From Prorocentrum cordatum (taxonomy: Eukaryota; Sar; Dinophyceae; Prorocentrales; Prorocentraceae), in NCBI GenBank assembly GCA_963575745.1, contig CAUYUJ010004979.1, forward strand, positions 1 to 64,000: a DNA stretch of 64,000 nucleotides. The letters run 5' to 3'. The notes under the pieces were generated by a model. It worked only from the letters and a program-made list of their open reading frames with translations, had not been told where the DNA came from and did no database searches. Positions 19,616 to 29,960 of the stretch are shown here, piece after piece. Position numbers and translations under genes: made by a program. The number at the start of each line of letters is the position of its first letter. Position 1 is the first letter of the stretch.

Positions 19616-19960
19616 GACCAGGTTGACGGTTTACCGCCGGTGCCAGTTGGTCGACCGACGAGAAAGGACAAAGTGATAACTTTTCGGTGGTTTTGCGAAT
19701 ATTTGAAAGATATTTGACCATTGATTTTGAGAAAGCAGTTTTTTCGCACCTGTAAACGACTATGAGGGCCTCTGCGTCTGAACGTGTGCTCTGTAGGCGC
19801 AAATTTACGATCAAAACACTTGGCTGAACCCACTTTATGTCGAAATGAAAAAAATGAATCTTGATTTTTTCGAGAAATGCCTCATAAGCTCTCTCTTTCG
19901 ACTCTCAGCTCTCCCACGCGTGAAAGGAGCTCTACGAGATTCCCGGCGGTGACCAGGTTG
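19616..19960. repeat. Dyad right arm and ~350-bp unit
   Basis: Right arm (TTGACGGTTTACCGCCGG), then a ~300-bp stretch of the inverted-end unit with TTTGAGAAAGCAGTTTTTTC and ACGCGTGAAAGGAGCTCTAC. It then holds CCCGGCGGT and GACCAGGTTG, the left half of the next target. Noncoding. Confidence 0.7.
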
Positions 19961-22363
19961 CTCAAGGTACCCGGCGGTAACCTGGTTGCTGCTGTCCCTC
20001 CTCGGGATCTCAGCGGCGACCTGGCCCGTCGGAGGCCTCCTCGAGCGGCATCGTGCCGTGCCTGGCGTTTGGTTCTCTTTACTGTACACGGTGCTTCAGT
20101 GTCTGTTTTGCCTGAGTACCGTACACTCTTATTGATTGTCGAAGGCCTGTCCACGCCCATTGTCGTCGGAGTGCATATAATTGTTGATTGTCGGAGTATC
20201 GTTGGAACAGCATTTTCCTTGGTTATCTCAACTGTCCATCTAGTTATTGCTTGTGATTTGCCTTCTTGTAGAGCGAGTCCACGTTTTTATATATGGAGTT
20301 CGTTTCATCTGAATTGTCAGGCGCGGATTTTCTTGCTACAGATTGGACAGATACGGCGTTGTTTACTTCCGAGTCTCTCGCTTGTTTGTCTGCTCGTTTT
20401 TCTACGGTCGAAGTGTGTGTTAGTGATCTATATTGCCGTGTTCGCCCTTCGTGCGGAGGTGAGTCTCGCATGCATGAGCGAAACCAGCTGTATGGGCATG
20501 GTGTCAAAGTTTTTCAATCGAAGTTGCTCCGCCTGCGGGCGAAACGTGTCAGGTATTGTTTGTGGTCCACGGCTCGGGAGCCAGATCCGTCGTGCCTTGT
20601 TCGCGCGGGCATTTTCGCGCCAGATATTATCGGAATTTCTGCTCGGACGATTCTGAGGAAGAGGAGTGGGTTGAGGACACTTGTGGAACACAGACTGATA
20701 TGGATGCTGTTGAATTGGCTGGCAACTCTTTGCGTTCGCAATGTTCCGATTGTGGGACTCAGACAGATCCCTGTGTTCACATTGAGTGTGGGACTCAGAC
20801 TGATCTTTGTGTTCTCTTTGTTGGTGAGGAGGAGAAGGAGGAGTGTCATCGAGTGCGCGCTGATCAGGGTGATGCTTCTGCAGTTGGGAGTTCCTGTGCA
20901 GTCGTGAGTTCCACTGTTTGGAGTGCAGTAGGAAGTTCCACAGTTCGGAGTTCCGCTGATGCAGGTGAGGATGCAGTTGGGAGTTCAACAGCTGGGAGTT
21001 ATGCAGTTGGGAGTACCGCGGTTTGGAGTTCAGCTGATGCCGTGGCATCGAACCCTGGCTGCAAGGACGAGGAGGAGGATAATGTTCATAGCGAAGCAGT
21101 TGCTAAGATGGAGCAGGAGGTGGTGGCTGAGGAGGATTTTGTTCATGTTGGTGAGGGGGAGAAGGAGGAGTGTCATCGAGTGCACGTTGATCGGGGTGAT
21201 GCTTCTCTCAGAATGAAGAGATATTGTTTCAAACGAGCGGAGACTATCGAGAGTACAAAGTTGCACGCTTCAGAATTGCATGCGACCAACGGGAGTGCGG
21301 TGGAGAGTACCGCAGTTTCGAGTACAGTTGATGCAGTCGGGAGTTCCAGTGCAGTCGGGAGTTCAACACTTGGGAGTGCAGTAGGAAGTTCCACAGTTCG
21401 GAGTTCCGCTGATGCAGGTGAGGATGCAGTTGGGAGTTCAACAGCTGGGAGTTCTGCAGTTGGGAGTTCAGCTGATGCAGTAGGGAGTTCCATGAATGGG
21501 AGTTCTGCAGATCGACCGAGTGAGACACGCTCTGAGTGCCAAGCTGCCAGGGACTGGGCCCTTGCCGGTGTCGATGTAAGGGCTCTTTGGCTTGAGCTAC
21601 ACCGACTCCCGACACAGGAGTTTCAGCGTAGGACTGAGGCTCTTAATGCATACAGGCTGCAATTGGGAATTGCAAGTTCCGAGGGGGATGATTCGCAACA
21701 AGGGGGTCCTCAGAGTTCGACTTCCAGGAGTGCATTGACGCGGAGCGGCAAGAAGCATCCGAGACGGCACAGATGATGCACATGTGATTGATCCTGCACG
21801 CTTGATTTGTCATTGCGTTGCCTTTCTTCATGCCTGTGTGTGTTGTCGGGCATGCGCGTGTGCTGAATAAGAGCTTCGCTTGATCCTTCAAAGTAGGTCA
21901 TTCGTTGCTTCCTTGATTTGAGTGCTCATTGACCTTTGAACGTGACTTTCCGTGATTTGTCACGTGGTGCCTCAAAGTAGGCCTTTGATCTGGTCGACAC
22001 TACGGTTGCCTCAAAGAGGACTGGAGTGTACTCGTCCTTTTAGTTGTTAGTTTTGTGTTTGTCTCAGTGGTGTTGAGACGGTAATCGCTGTATAAACCAG
22101 TGGTTACTGTATGGTCTCTCACTGCTTTTATTTTCAGTGGTGCTGAGACGGTAATCTCTATATGTGGTTACTGCATGGTCTCGCACTGCTTTCAATCCTA
22201 CATTCTTTGAGTTGCATTCTCGTGTATTGTATACTTGTGCATTCCTGTACAGCTTTGCTGTTTGTGCACTTTACTTAATCTTTGCAACTTCGCTGCTTAG
22301 GTTCTTTGTGTTTAGGCCTGCTCCCATGGGAGCTCGAACCGGCCTTCGCAAAAGACGCAAAAA
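19961..22363 (+). mobile_element. N3: 2.4-kb non-autonomous element carrying its own ORF
   Basis: Bounded by GACCAGGTTG on both sides (19951-19960 and 22364-22373), splitting dyad arms CCGGCGGT(GA) and TCACCGCCGG. A second damaged target copy (CCCGGCGGTAACCTGGTTG, about 19970-19988) sits just inside the left end, so the insertion may be nested. The head resembles N2 (CTGCTGTCCCTCCTCGGG) and N5 (CGAGCGGCATCGTGCCGT). The last ~330 bp are nearly the same as the end of N2, including GTGTTGAGACGGTAATC, the CTCCCATGGGAG stem-loop and the CGCAAAAAGACC tail. It encodes no RT or endonuclease. Confidence 0.82.
20293..21776 (+). CDS. Repetitive ORF of unknown function inside N3
   Basis: Two frames overlap here. 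One opens at ATG 20293 (MEFVSSELSGADFLATDW) and looks protein-like up to about 20550. The second is open from 20478 to the TGA at 21774-21776. The simplest reading is one gene with a frameshift near 20550. The second part has an acidic stretch (SDDSEEEEW), three CGTQTD motifs within ~45 residues, and many AVGSS-type repeats from a ~15-bp tandem DNA repeat. Two near-identical acidic blocks each contain EKEECHRV. It ends in a Leu-rich segment (VRALWLELHRLP) and a basic tail. I do not recognise the family. It may be a captured host gene fragment or an accessory protein of the element; codon-biased repeats alone could also produce it. Confidence 0.4.
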
Positions 22364-22734
22364 GACCAGGTTGACGGTTCACCGCCGGCGCCAGTTCCTC
22401 GTAGAGCTCTCATGGTAACAGAGCTAGAGGAATTCGGCGACAGCATGGAGCTAGTTGGCGAAATTTCGAAAAGGGATGCGATCTTACCATCCACGGCCTG
22501 GCTCAGCCGATTCTGCAGCTCTAACCATTCGTTTGGGCTGATAATTGCGAAGAGCGAAGCTTTGCATCAGAAGTTGCCTTTCGAATTCTTAGCTCATTCC
22601 GTCGACAAATTCTTCTGAGCGAAGCCAGGAACCTGACCGCAGATTGACATAAAAAATTGGAAATTGAAGATTTGAAGAAAATCAACTGCGAAGTTCTCTG
22701 CTTCGATTCTGGGCACTCTTACGCGTGGAAGGAG
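22364..22734. repeat. Dyad right arm and partial ~350-bp repeat
   Basis: Right arm of the N3 target, then CCTCGTAGAGCTC and a partial copy of the tandem ~350-bp repeat (about 22397-22630), then the end of an inverted-end unit (ACGCGTGGAAGGAGCTCTAC). Noncoding. Confidence 0.7.
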
Positions 22735-22788
22735 CTCTACGAGGTTCCCGGCGGTGACCAGGTTGACGGTTCACCGCCGGCGCCAGTT
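22735..22788 (+). repeat. Intact (empty) target dyad
   Basis: GAGCTCTACGAGG, then arms CCGGCGGTGA (22748-22757) and TCACCGCCGG (22771-22780) with loop CCAGGTTGACGGT, then CGCCAGTT. It is the cleanest uninterrupted target site in the window and shows what N2 and N3 were inserted into. Confidence 0.88.
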
Positions 22789-23412
22789 CACCCAGCCGGC
22801 CCGGGCGGACAATGTGTGAACTTTGGGTCGATTGGTCGAACTTTCTGAGAGATTTGAACATTCGTTTTGATAACCGGTATGTTTCGCACCTGTAGTGGGT
22901 TATGCCGCGTGCGCCAGTGAAATTTCCAAGTCCGTAGCGGCAGTATTGCCATCAAAACACTTGAAGGAACCATTCAGAGGTCTAAAATCGGCCTGCTACG
23001 CGAGCTGGGTTTGCGAAACTATTCGTATTGATCGAGTCATCTTGAGAGGTGTTGTCGATTCTCGCGCGTAACTCGGGCTGTAGGAGAGCTAGAAAGCTGA
23101 TGCGCACAGAAAGTGATTCGATATCATCGTGCGCGTTCGTCTGTTGCATGGCTAGGTCTGCAAAACTGTTTGTATTCTTCAAGTCACCTTGACAGATGTT
23201 GTTCCTTTTCTGTTTGAACTCGGGCTGTCGGCTAGCTACGAGCTGGTAATCACAGAAAACAATCGAGCATCAGGGGCGTTCAGCTGTTGCATCGAGAGGT
23301 CTGAAATCGCTCGGCCTGAAAAACAATTCGTTCTCTGCATTTTTTCTGACATCAGAAGCTCTACGAGTCCCCCGGCAGTTGGAAAGGTTGGCGCCGGCGC
23401 CTAGTTTTATCA

Positions 23413-23451
<39 letters not shown>

Positions 23452-24007
23452 CATATATATGCGATCTTTATCTTAGCTCGATCGTTTTACTGCCAAAAAG
23501 CACACAGGCGGGATCGGCCGTTTCGGGTCATCTTGACACGCTGTGACGGTTTTCTGAAGACAACTCGAGTCATAGAAGAGCCACAGAGCTGACACTTGTT
23601 GAGTCCGGCTCGTTTGTCTGTTGAATCTTGCGGTCTGAATTCGGTTTGCTGCTCGAGCAGATTGGCAAACCTTTTCGTATGGTTCGAGTCATCTTGAGAG
23701 GTGCGGTCGTGATGGTGAATTCCTCACTGAACTCGAGCGGCCGAACTCTAGACGCTTGGTTTGGGTCTGTTGTGAAACGCCAAACACTGATTTGTACTCT
23801 GCGACTTTCGCCAAAATTGTATTTCCTGCACGCTGCACATGAGCTATAGAACTGTTCAGCACAGCAATGGGATATCACTCGCCTAAGATCAATCTGCTAT
23901 CAGCTCGGGCGAAAAACTATTCGTTCTGTGCGATTTTTCTGGACATAATACATGGTTAGGAAGCTCTACGAGTCCCCCGGCGGTAAGACAGGTTGGTTTA
24001 CCGCCGG
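22789..24007. repeat. Unit fragment and diverged ~175-bp repeats
   Basis: A unit fragment (to about 22975) is followed by diverged ~175-bp units (GAGTCATCTTGAGAGGTG at about 23035 and 23689). There are two dyad remnants: about 23351-23405 (with a short GGTTGGCGCCGGCGCC version) and about 23962-24013 (GGCGGTAAGACAGG...TTTACCGCC). No gene is seen. Confidence 0.65.
23414..23461. repeat. (AT)n microsatellite
   Basis: About 18 AT dinucleotides in a row followed by a short imperfect extension. Simple repeat only. Confidence 0.95.
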
Positions 24008-26145
24008 CGCCCAGTTGGCAGACCCGACGTTAAGAGACAATGTGGTGACCCGGAATCCGTTTTTCTGAGATTTCAAAGATATTCGACCATTGATTTTGAG
24101 CAAGCAGATTTTTTTGCACCTGTAGTGGGACGTCTGCCAGTTAAATTGTGAGGTCCGTCGGTGCAGTAAAATTGTGAAAACCGACCTTGTTCCGAGTCAG
24201 CTTGAGAGGCGTTAACTTTTTTCTGAACTTAGCTCGAGATTTCGGAGAGCTACAGAGCTGATACTTACAGAAACCGATTCAAAATCATCAGGCGCCTTCG
24301 TCTGTTGCATCTAGAGGTCTGATCTCGGTCTGCAATCGAGCTACGTCCGTAAAACTATTTGTATTCTTCGAGTCATTTTGATTAGTGATGTCGGTTTCCT
24401 GTTCTGAATCCAAGATTCAGAGGAGCTACAGAGCTGGTGCGCACAGAAAGCGATCTAGAATCATCCGGGGCGTTCGGCTGAAGCATCCCGAGCTCTGAAC
24501 AGAGTCTGCTACTCGAGCTGGGTCCGTGAAGCTATTCGTATGCGACCGATTTTTTTTCGAGTGTTTGACCCTTCCTCTAGAAGCTTCCTTCGCGTGTTTT
24601 GAGAGCGCTGAGCAAGAAAAGAGCTCTACGAGGTCCCGGCGGTTCCCTGGTTGACGGTTTACCGCCGGTTTCAAGTGCCTCGTGGAGCTCTTCGTTGTCG
24701 ATGAGCTAGAGGAATTCCGGCGCGGGCTGGAGCTAGTTGGCAGACCCGGCGAAAATTAAAGACAATGTGGTGACCCGGAATCGGTTGTTCTGAGATTTGA
24801 AAGATATTTGGCCATTCATTTTGAGAAACCAGTTTTTCCGCACCTGTAGTGGGTTATGCCACGTCTGCCAGTCAAATTCTCAGGTCCGTAGGTGCAGTAT
24901 TACTATGAGAACACTTGGAGCAACCGACTATGTTCCGAGTCATCTTGACACGCGTTCACTTTTCTGTACTTAGCTCGAGATTTCGGAGAGCTACAGAGCT
25001 GATACTTACAGAAACCGATTCAAAATCATCAGGCGCCTTCGGCTTTTGCATCTAGAGGTCTGATCTCGGTCTGCTACTCGAGCTACGTCCGTAAAACTAT
25101 TTGTATTATTCGAGTCATTTTGACTAGTGATGTCGGTTTTCTGTTCTGAATTCAAGATTCAGAGGAGCTACAGAGCTGGTGCGCACAGAAAGCGATCTAG
25201 AATCATCCGGAACGTTCGGCTGAAGCATCAGAGTCTGCTACTCGAGCTGGGTCCGTGAAGCTATTCTGCGACCGATTTTTTTCGAGTGTTTTGACCCTTG
25301 CTCTAGAAGCTTCCTTCGCGTGTTTTGAGAGCGCTGAGCAGGAGAAGAGCTCTGCGAGGTCACCGGCAGGTCCCTGGTTGACTGTTTACCGCCGGTTTCA
25401 AGTACCTCGTAGAGCTCTTCGTTATCGATGAGCCAGATGAATTTCGGCGCGGGGTGGAGCTAGTTGGCAGACCCGACGTTAAGAGACAATGTGGTGACCC
25501 GGAATTGGTTTTTCTAAGATTTGAAAGATATTTGACCATTCATTTTGAGAAACCAGTTTTTTCGCACCTGTAGTGGGTTATGCCACGTCTGGCAGTCAAA
25601 TTCTCAGGTCCGTAGGTGCAGTATTACTATGAGAACACTTGGAGCAACCGACTATGTTCCGAGTCATCTTGACACGCGTTCACTTTTCTGTACTTAGCTC
25701 GAGATTTCGGAGAGCTACAGAGCTGATACTTACAGAAACCGATTCAAAATCATCAGGCGCCTTCGTCTGTTGCATCTAGAGGTCTGATCTCGGTCTGCTA
25801 CTCGAGCTACGTCCGTAAAACTATTTGTATTCTTCGAGTCATTTTGATCAGTGATGTCGGTTTTCTGTTCTGAATTCAAGATTCAGAGGAGCTACAGAGC
25901 TGGTACGCACAGAAAGCGATCTAGAATCATCCGGGGCGTTCGGCTGAAGCATCCCGAGCTCTGAACAGAGTCTGCTACTCGAGCTGGGTCCGTGAAGCTA
26001 TTCGTATGCGACAGATTTTTTCGAGTGTTTTGACCCTTGCTCTAGAAGCTTCCTTCACGTGTTTTGAGAGCGCTGAGCAGGAAAAGAGCTCTACGAGGTC
26101 CCCGGCGGTTCCCTGGTTGACGGTTTACCGCCGGTTTCAAGTTGG
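24008..26145 (+). repeat. Three tandem units of ~730 bp
   Basis: The junction TACCGCCGGTTTCAAGT recurs at about 24660, 25387 and 26126, spacing ~728 and ~738 bp. Each unit contains an inverted-end unit start (CCTCGTAGAGCTCTTCG), TTTTGAGAAACCAG, two ~175-bp-type segments (CAAAATCATCAGGCGCCTTC) and a dyad with loop TTCCCTGGTTGACGGTTT. So a compound of unit, array and dyad was itself duplicated. Noncoding. Confidence 0.82.
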
Positions 26146-26730
26146 TCGACCCGGCGAGAGAGGACAATGTGGTATCTGTGGGTAGGTTTGCGAAGATTTG
26201 AAAGATGCTTGACAATTTATTTTGAGAAACCAGATTTTTCGCACCTGTAGACGACTATGACAGCCTCTGCGTCTTAATATGAGCTTTTTAGGCAGACTTT
26301 TACTATCAAAACACTTGGCGGAACCAACTTCACGTAGACATGAACAAATATGAATTTGTTTTTGTCGAGAAACGCTTCCAGAAGCTTTCTCTTTCGATTC
26401 TGAGCAATCTCTCGCGTGTAAGGAGCTCTACGAGGTTCCCAGCGGTGACCAGGTTGATGGTTCACCGCCGGCGCCAGTTTCGCACCTGTAGTGGGTTATG
26501 TTGCGTCTGCCAGTGAAATTCTCAGGCCCGTAGCTGCAGTATTACTATCAAAACATTTGGGGGAACCGACTTTGGATGAAAACCGAAAGCTCGAGAAATT
26601 TTCGAGTTTAAGCTAACGCGTGAGAAAGCTTCCTCCACGTGATCTGAGCAGCGCCGTGCGAGATAGGAGCTCTACAAGGCTCCTGGCGGTAATCTGGTTG
26701 ACGGTTTACCGCAGGCTCCCAGTTGACATA
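26146..26730. repeat. Two ~300-bp units with dyads
   Basis: The segment 26146-26420 is the right part of an inverted-end unit ending GAGCTCTACGAGG. A dyad follows (about 26436-26478, arm CAGCGGTGA mutated). A shorter unit ends at about 26675 in GAGCTCTACAAGG with a further dyad (about 26679-26722, GGCGGTAATCTGG). Noncoding. Confidence 0.65.
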
Positions 26731-27500
26731 TTGTCTTAGAAGCCGGACTGGTGGTGCCCGCCAGCAGCGCATCTTCGCCGCTCCAGAATCCCGCAGCGGC
26801 TTGTTTGAGCCTGCAGCGGGTCCGGGAGCTGTTCCGGCACGCGCCGCGCGTGCCTGCACGTGTGCAGGCACGCGTGGAAGCGTGCCTGGCTGCGCTTCAG
26901 AAGCGCTTCAGGAGGGCTTCCGAGGACTCGCCAGGAAAGCTTCCCAGTGTGAGCTTCTCTTTGCTTTCCGGGTTTTGGACGCTGCCAAGTGATGACTTTG
27001 GCTCGGCTTTTGTACCTTCGTGTGAAATACCTTGTAGAGCTCTTTGGCATCGCTGAGCTAGAGGACTTCCGGCGCGGGGTGAGCTAGTAACTCGTAGAGC
27101 TCCCCCTTGCTGGCTGCTGGAAGCTTAAGAATAATTCCGGAGCGCTGGAGAGCTAGTAACTCGTAGAGCTTCCCTGGGCGAGTTGCTGGGAGCTTAAGAC
27201 TAATTCCGGGGCGCTGGAGAGCTAGTTCCCGGGGAGCTCCCTGAGAGCTATAGGGTTTCAGATGAGAAGCCGGACGTGGTGGTGCTCGCCAGCAGCCCAC
27301 TTCCGCCGCTCCACGATCCTCGCAGCGACTCGCTGGTCCAGGAGCCCGTCCGGGAGCGCTTCCGGCACGCGTCCACGCGTGCCTGCGCGCGTGCAGGCAC
27401 GCGTCGAAGCGTGCGTGGCAGCGCTTCTGATGCGCTTCAGAGGAGCTCCCACTTTGCTCTCCGGGTTTTTCCCGGAGAGCTCGCTGAGAGCTATAGGGTG
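26731..27500 (+). repeat. Palindrome-family repeats, plus orientation
   Basis: Two or three copies of a GC-rich repeat: AGAAGCCGGACKGTGGTG, CCAGCAGCCCA, CGCCGCTCCA, then a block of CACGCGTG / GCAGGCACGCG palindromes, then GCGCTTCAGAAGCGC. Each starts after GAGAGCTCCCTGAGAGCTATAGGG-like sequence. Open frames across these copies arise from the absence of A/T-rich stops and are not believed to be genes. Confidence 0.7.
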
Positions 27501-27629
27501 TAAGAGTAGCTGGACTGGGATCCGGGGGTGCACCGTCAACCAGGTAACCGCGGGAGCCTCGTAGAGTTCTGTTCTCGCGCGGCGCTGCTTGAAGCACGCG
27601 AAAAAAGCTTTCTCAAGCGTGAATAAAAA

Positions 27630-27668
<39 letters not shown>

Positions 27669-27784
27669 AACAGCGAAGACTGATAGGTTTCTAGTGGTCT
27701 CAAAAGAGAGCAGCAGATGACTCCACAGGGGGGTCTGGGCGGGTGCCGGACAGGGTGCCGCAGAAGTCGTTTTAAGCAAACAGT
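27501..27784 (-). repeat. Inverted dyad remnant and long T run
   Basis: GTGCACCGTCAACCAGGTAACCGCGGGAGCCTCGTAGAG (about 27528-27566) is a degraded dyad in reverse orientation. A run of about 33 T lies at 27632-27664; on the minus strand it would be a poly(A) tail of an inserted transcript, but no body was identified. The rest has no gene. Confidence 0.55.
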
Positions 27785-28200
27785 CACACACTTCGTGCTC
27801 TTCGACCTCCCAGAACTCCATTCCCGGGCCACATTCTGAATGCCCGGAGCCAACTGTAGGCCACTTCGTGCTCTTCGACTTCCCAGAACTCCATTCCCGG
27901 GCCACATTTTGAATGCCCGGAGCCAACTGTAGGCCACTTCGTGGTCTTCGAGTTCCCAGAACTCCATTCCCGGGCCACATTTTGAATGCCCGGAGCCAAC
28001 TGTAGGCCACTTCGTGCTCTTCGAGTTCCCAGAACTCCATTCCCGGGCCACATTTTGAATGCCCGGAGCCAACTGTAGGCCACTTCGTGCTCTTCGAGTT
28101 CCCAGAACTCCATTCCCGGGCCACATGTTGAATGCCCGTAGCCAACTATAGGCAACTTCGTGCTCTTCGACTTCCCAGAACTCCCATTCCTTGGGCCACA
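27785..28200 (+). repeat. 73-bp tandem repeat, block 1
   Basis: About 5.5 copies of a 73-bp unit containing CCATTCCCGGGCCACATTTT, GCCCGGAGCCAACTGTAGGC and CACTTCGTGCTCTTCGA. Both strands are open in several frames because 73 is not a multiple of 3 and stops are rare; no gene is proposed. Confidence 0.9.
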
Positions 28201-28204
28201 TTTT

Positions 28205-28590
28205 CAGCAGGGGCAAGAGCACGACGAGGAGGAGGACGAGCAAGACCAGGAGGACGAGGACGAGCAGGAGCAGGACGAGGAGCAGGAGGAGCAGGAGAAG
28301 AAGGACGAGCAGGAGGAGGAGGAGGACGAGCAGGAGGAGGAGGACGACCAGGAGGAGGAGGACGACCAGGAAGAGGAGGAGGAGGAGGAGGAGGAGGAGG
28401 AGGAGGAGGAGGGGGAGGACTACCAGGAGGAGGAGGAGGAGGAGGAGGAGGAGGAGGAGGAGAGGAGGAGGAGGAGGAGGAGGAGGAGGAGGAGGAGGAC
28501 GAGGAGGAGGAGGAGGAGGGGGGGGGAGAGCACCAGGAGGAGGAGAACGAGGACCACCAGGAGGAGGAGGAGGAGGAGGAGGAGTGCCGG
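28205..28590 (+). repeat. (GGA)n-rich microsatellite
   Basis: GAGGAGGACGAGCAGGAG-type sequence, almost pure purine on this strand. It splits the 73-bp array. The predicted Glu-rich or Pro/Ser-rich frames are by-products of low complexity. Confidence 0.92.
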
Positions 28591-29050
28591 ACAGGGTGCC
28601 GCAAAAATCGTTTTAAGCCAACAGTCACACACTTCGTGCTCTTCGACCTCCCAGAATTCAATTCCCGGGCCACATTCTGAATGCCCGGAGCCAACTGTAG
28701 GCCACTTCGTGCTCTTCGACCTTCCCAGAACTCCATTCCCGGGCCACATTTTGGATGCCCGGAGCCAACTGTAGGCCACTTCGTGCTCTTCGAGTTCCCA
28801 GAACTCCATTCCCGGGCCACATTTTGGATGCCCGGAGCCAACTGTAGGCCACTTCGTGCTCTTCGATTTTCCCAGAACTCCATTCCCGGGCCACATTTTG
28901 GATGCCCGGAGCCAACTGTAGGCCACTTCGTGCTCTTCAAGTTCCCAGAACTCCATTCCTGGGCATGATTTTGAATGCCCGGAGCCAACTGTAGGCCACT
29001 TCGTGTTCTTCTAGTTCCCAGAACTCCATTCCTGGGCCACATTTTGAATG
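28591..29050 (+). repeat. 73-bp tandem repeat, block 2
   Basis: Same unit as block 1, about six copies. It begins with the same lead-in (GCCGGACAGGGTGCCGCA, then CAGTCACACACTTCGTGC) as block 1 at 27733, so the array start is duplicated too. Confidence 0.9.
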
Positions 29051-29400
29051 CTGAGGCAGGCTGATGCTGCGGCCGAGGCAGGCTGAGGCTGAGGCAGGCT
29101 GAGGCTGAGGCCGAGGCTGAGGCTGAGGCTGAGGCTGAAGCACTGAGGCTGAGGCTGAGGCTGAGGCTGAGGCTGATGCTGAGGCAGGCTGAGGCTGAGG
29201 CTGAGGCTGATGCAGGCTGAGGCTGAGGCAGGCTGAGGCTGAGGCCGAGGCTGAATGCAGACTGAGGCTGAGGCTGAAGCAGGCTGAGGCTGAGGCTGAG
29301 GCAGGCTGAGGCTGAGGCAGGCTGAGGCTGAGGCTGAGGCAGGCTGAGGCTGAGGCTGTGACTGCGACTGCCGTTGCCGCTGCGACTGTCATCGCGAATG
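29051..29400 (+). repeat. (GAGGCT)n minisatellite
   Basis: Six-base GAGGCT repeats with periodic AGGCAG and occasional GATGCT variants over ~300 bp. Low complexity; no gene. Confidence 0.92.
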
Positions 29401-29960
29401 CGACTACGACTGCGAGAACAGCAGAATTATACAACTGGATTTTCATCTGAATCTTAAGGGGGATGCTTTCAGATATGCTTCTACACATCGCTGTTAGGTT
29501 ACTTTGCCGGGATATTTTTTTCCTTCTTCCATATATATATATATATACATATCGATGCGAGGAGAGAACGCGCCGGGTGATACTGGATCGATTTATATGC
29601 GTACCAGCTCTGTAGCTCTTCTAAATCTTCAGTTAAGTACAGGAAACCGAGAGGACTTGTCAAATGACTCGAAGAATACAAATAGTTTTGCGGACCTAGC
29701 TGGAGTATAAGACCGAATTCAGACCTGGATGCAACGCACGAGCGCGCCTCATGATTCCCGATAGGTTTCTAAGTATGAGCTCTGTAGCTATCCTAAATTT
29801 CGAGGTAAGTACCGAAAACCGTCAACGCGTTTCAGGATGACTCGGAACACAGTCGGTTCCCTCAAGTGTTTTGATAGTAATATTCCATCTACGGACCTGA
29901 GAGTTTTACTGGCAGACGCGGGATAACCCACTATAGCTCGCTGAGAGCTATAGGGTGTAA
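29401..29960 (-). repeat. Inverted ~175-bp repeats and unit fragment
   Basis: CCAGCTCTGTAGCTCTTCTA and CAAATGACTCGAAGAATACA are reverse complements of the ~175-bp family. The stretch ends in a reversed unit fragment (TGGCAGACGCGGGATAACCC). An AT microsatellite (TATATATATATATA) lies at about 29533. No gene. Confidence 0.65.

Noticed and set aside
19955-19970. CTCAAG at the start of N3 as a second spliced-leader relic
   Set aside because: It is followed at once by another target copy (CCCGGCGGTAACC) and fits a degraded GAGCTCTACGAGGT sequence better.
27058-27597. Open frames across the GC-rich palindrome family
   Set aside because: Similar frames occur in both orientations of the same repeat and are not maintained between copies.
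28132-29042. Glu-rich, Arg-rich and Pro-rich frames of 140-300 codons on both strands
   Set aside because: They come from the GGA microsatellite and the 73-bp tandem repeat. The frame shifts with each 73-bp unit.
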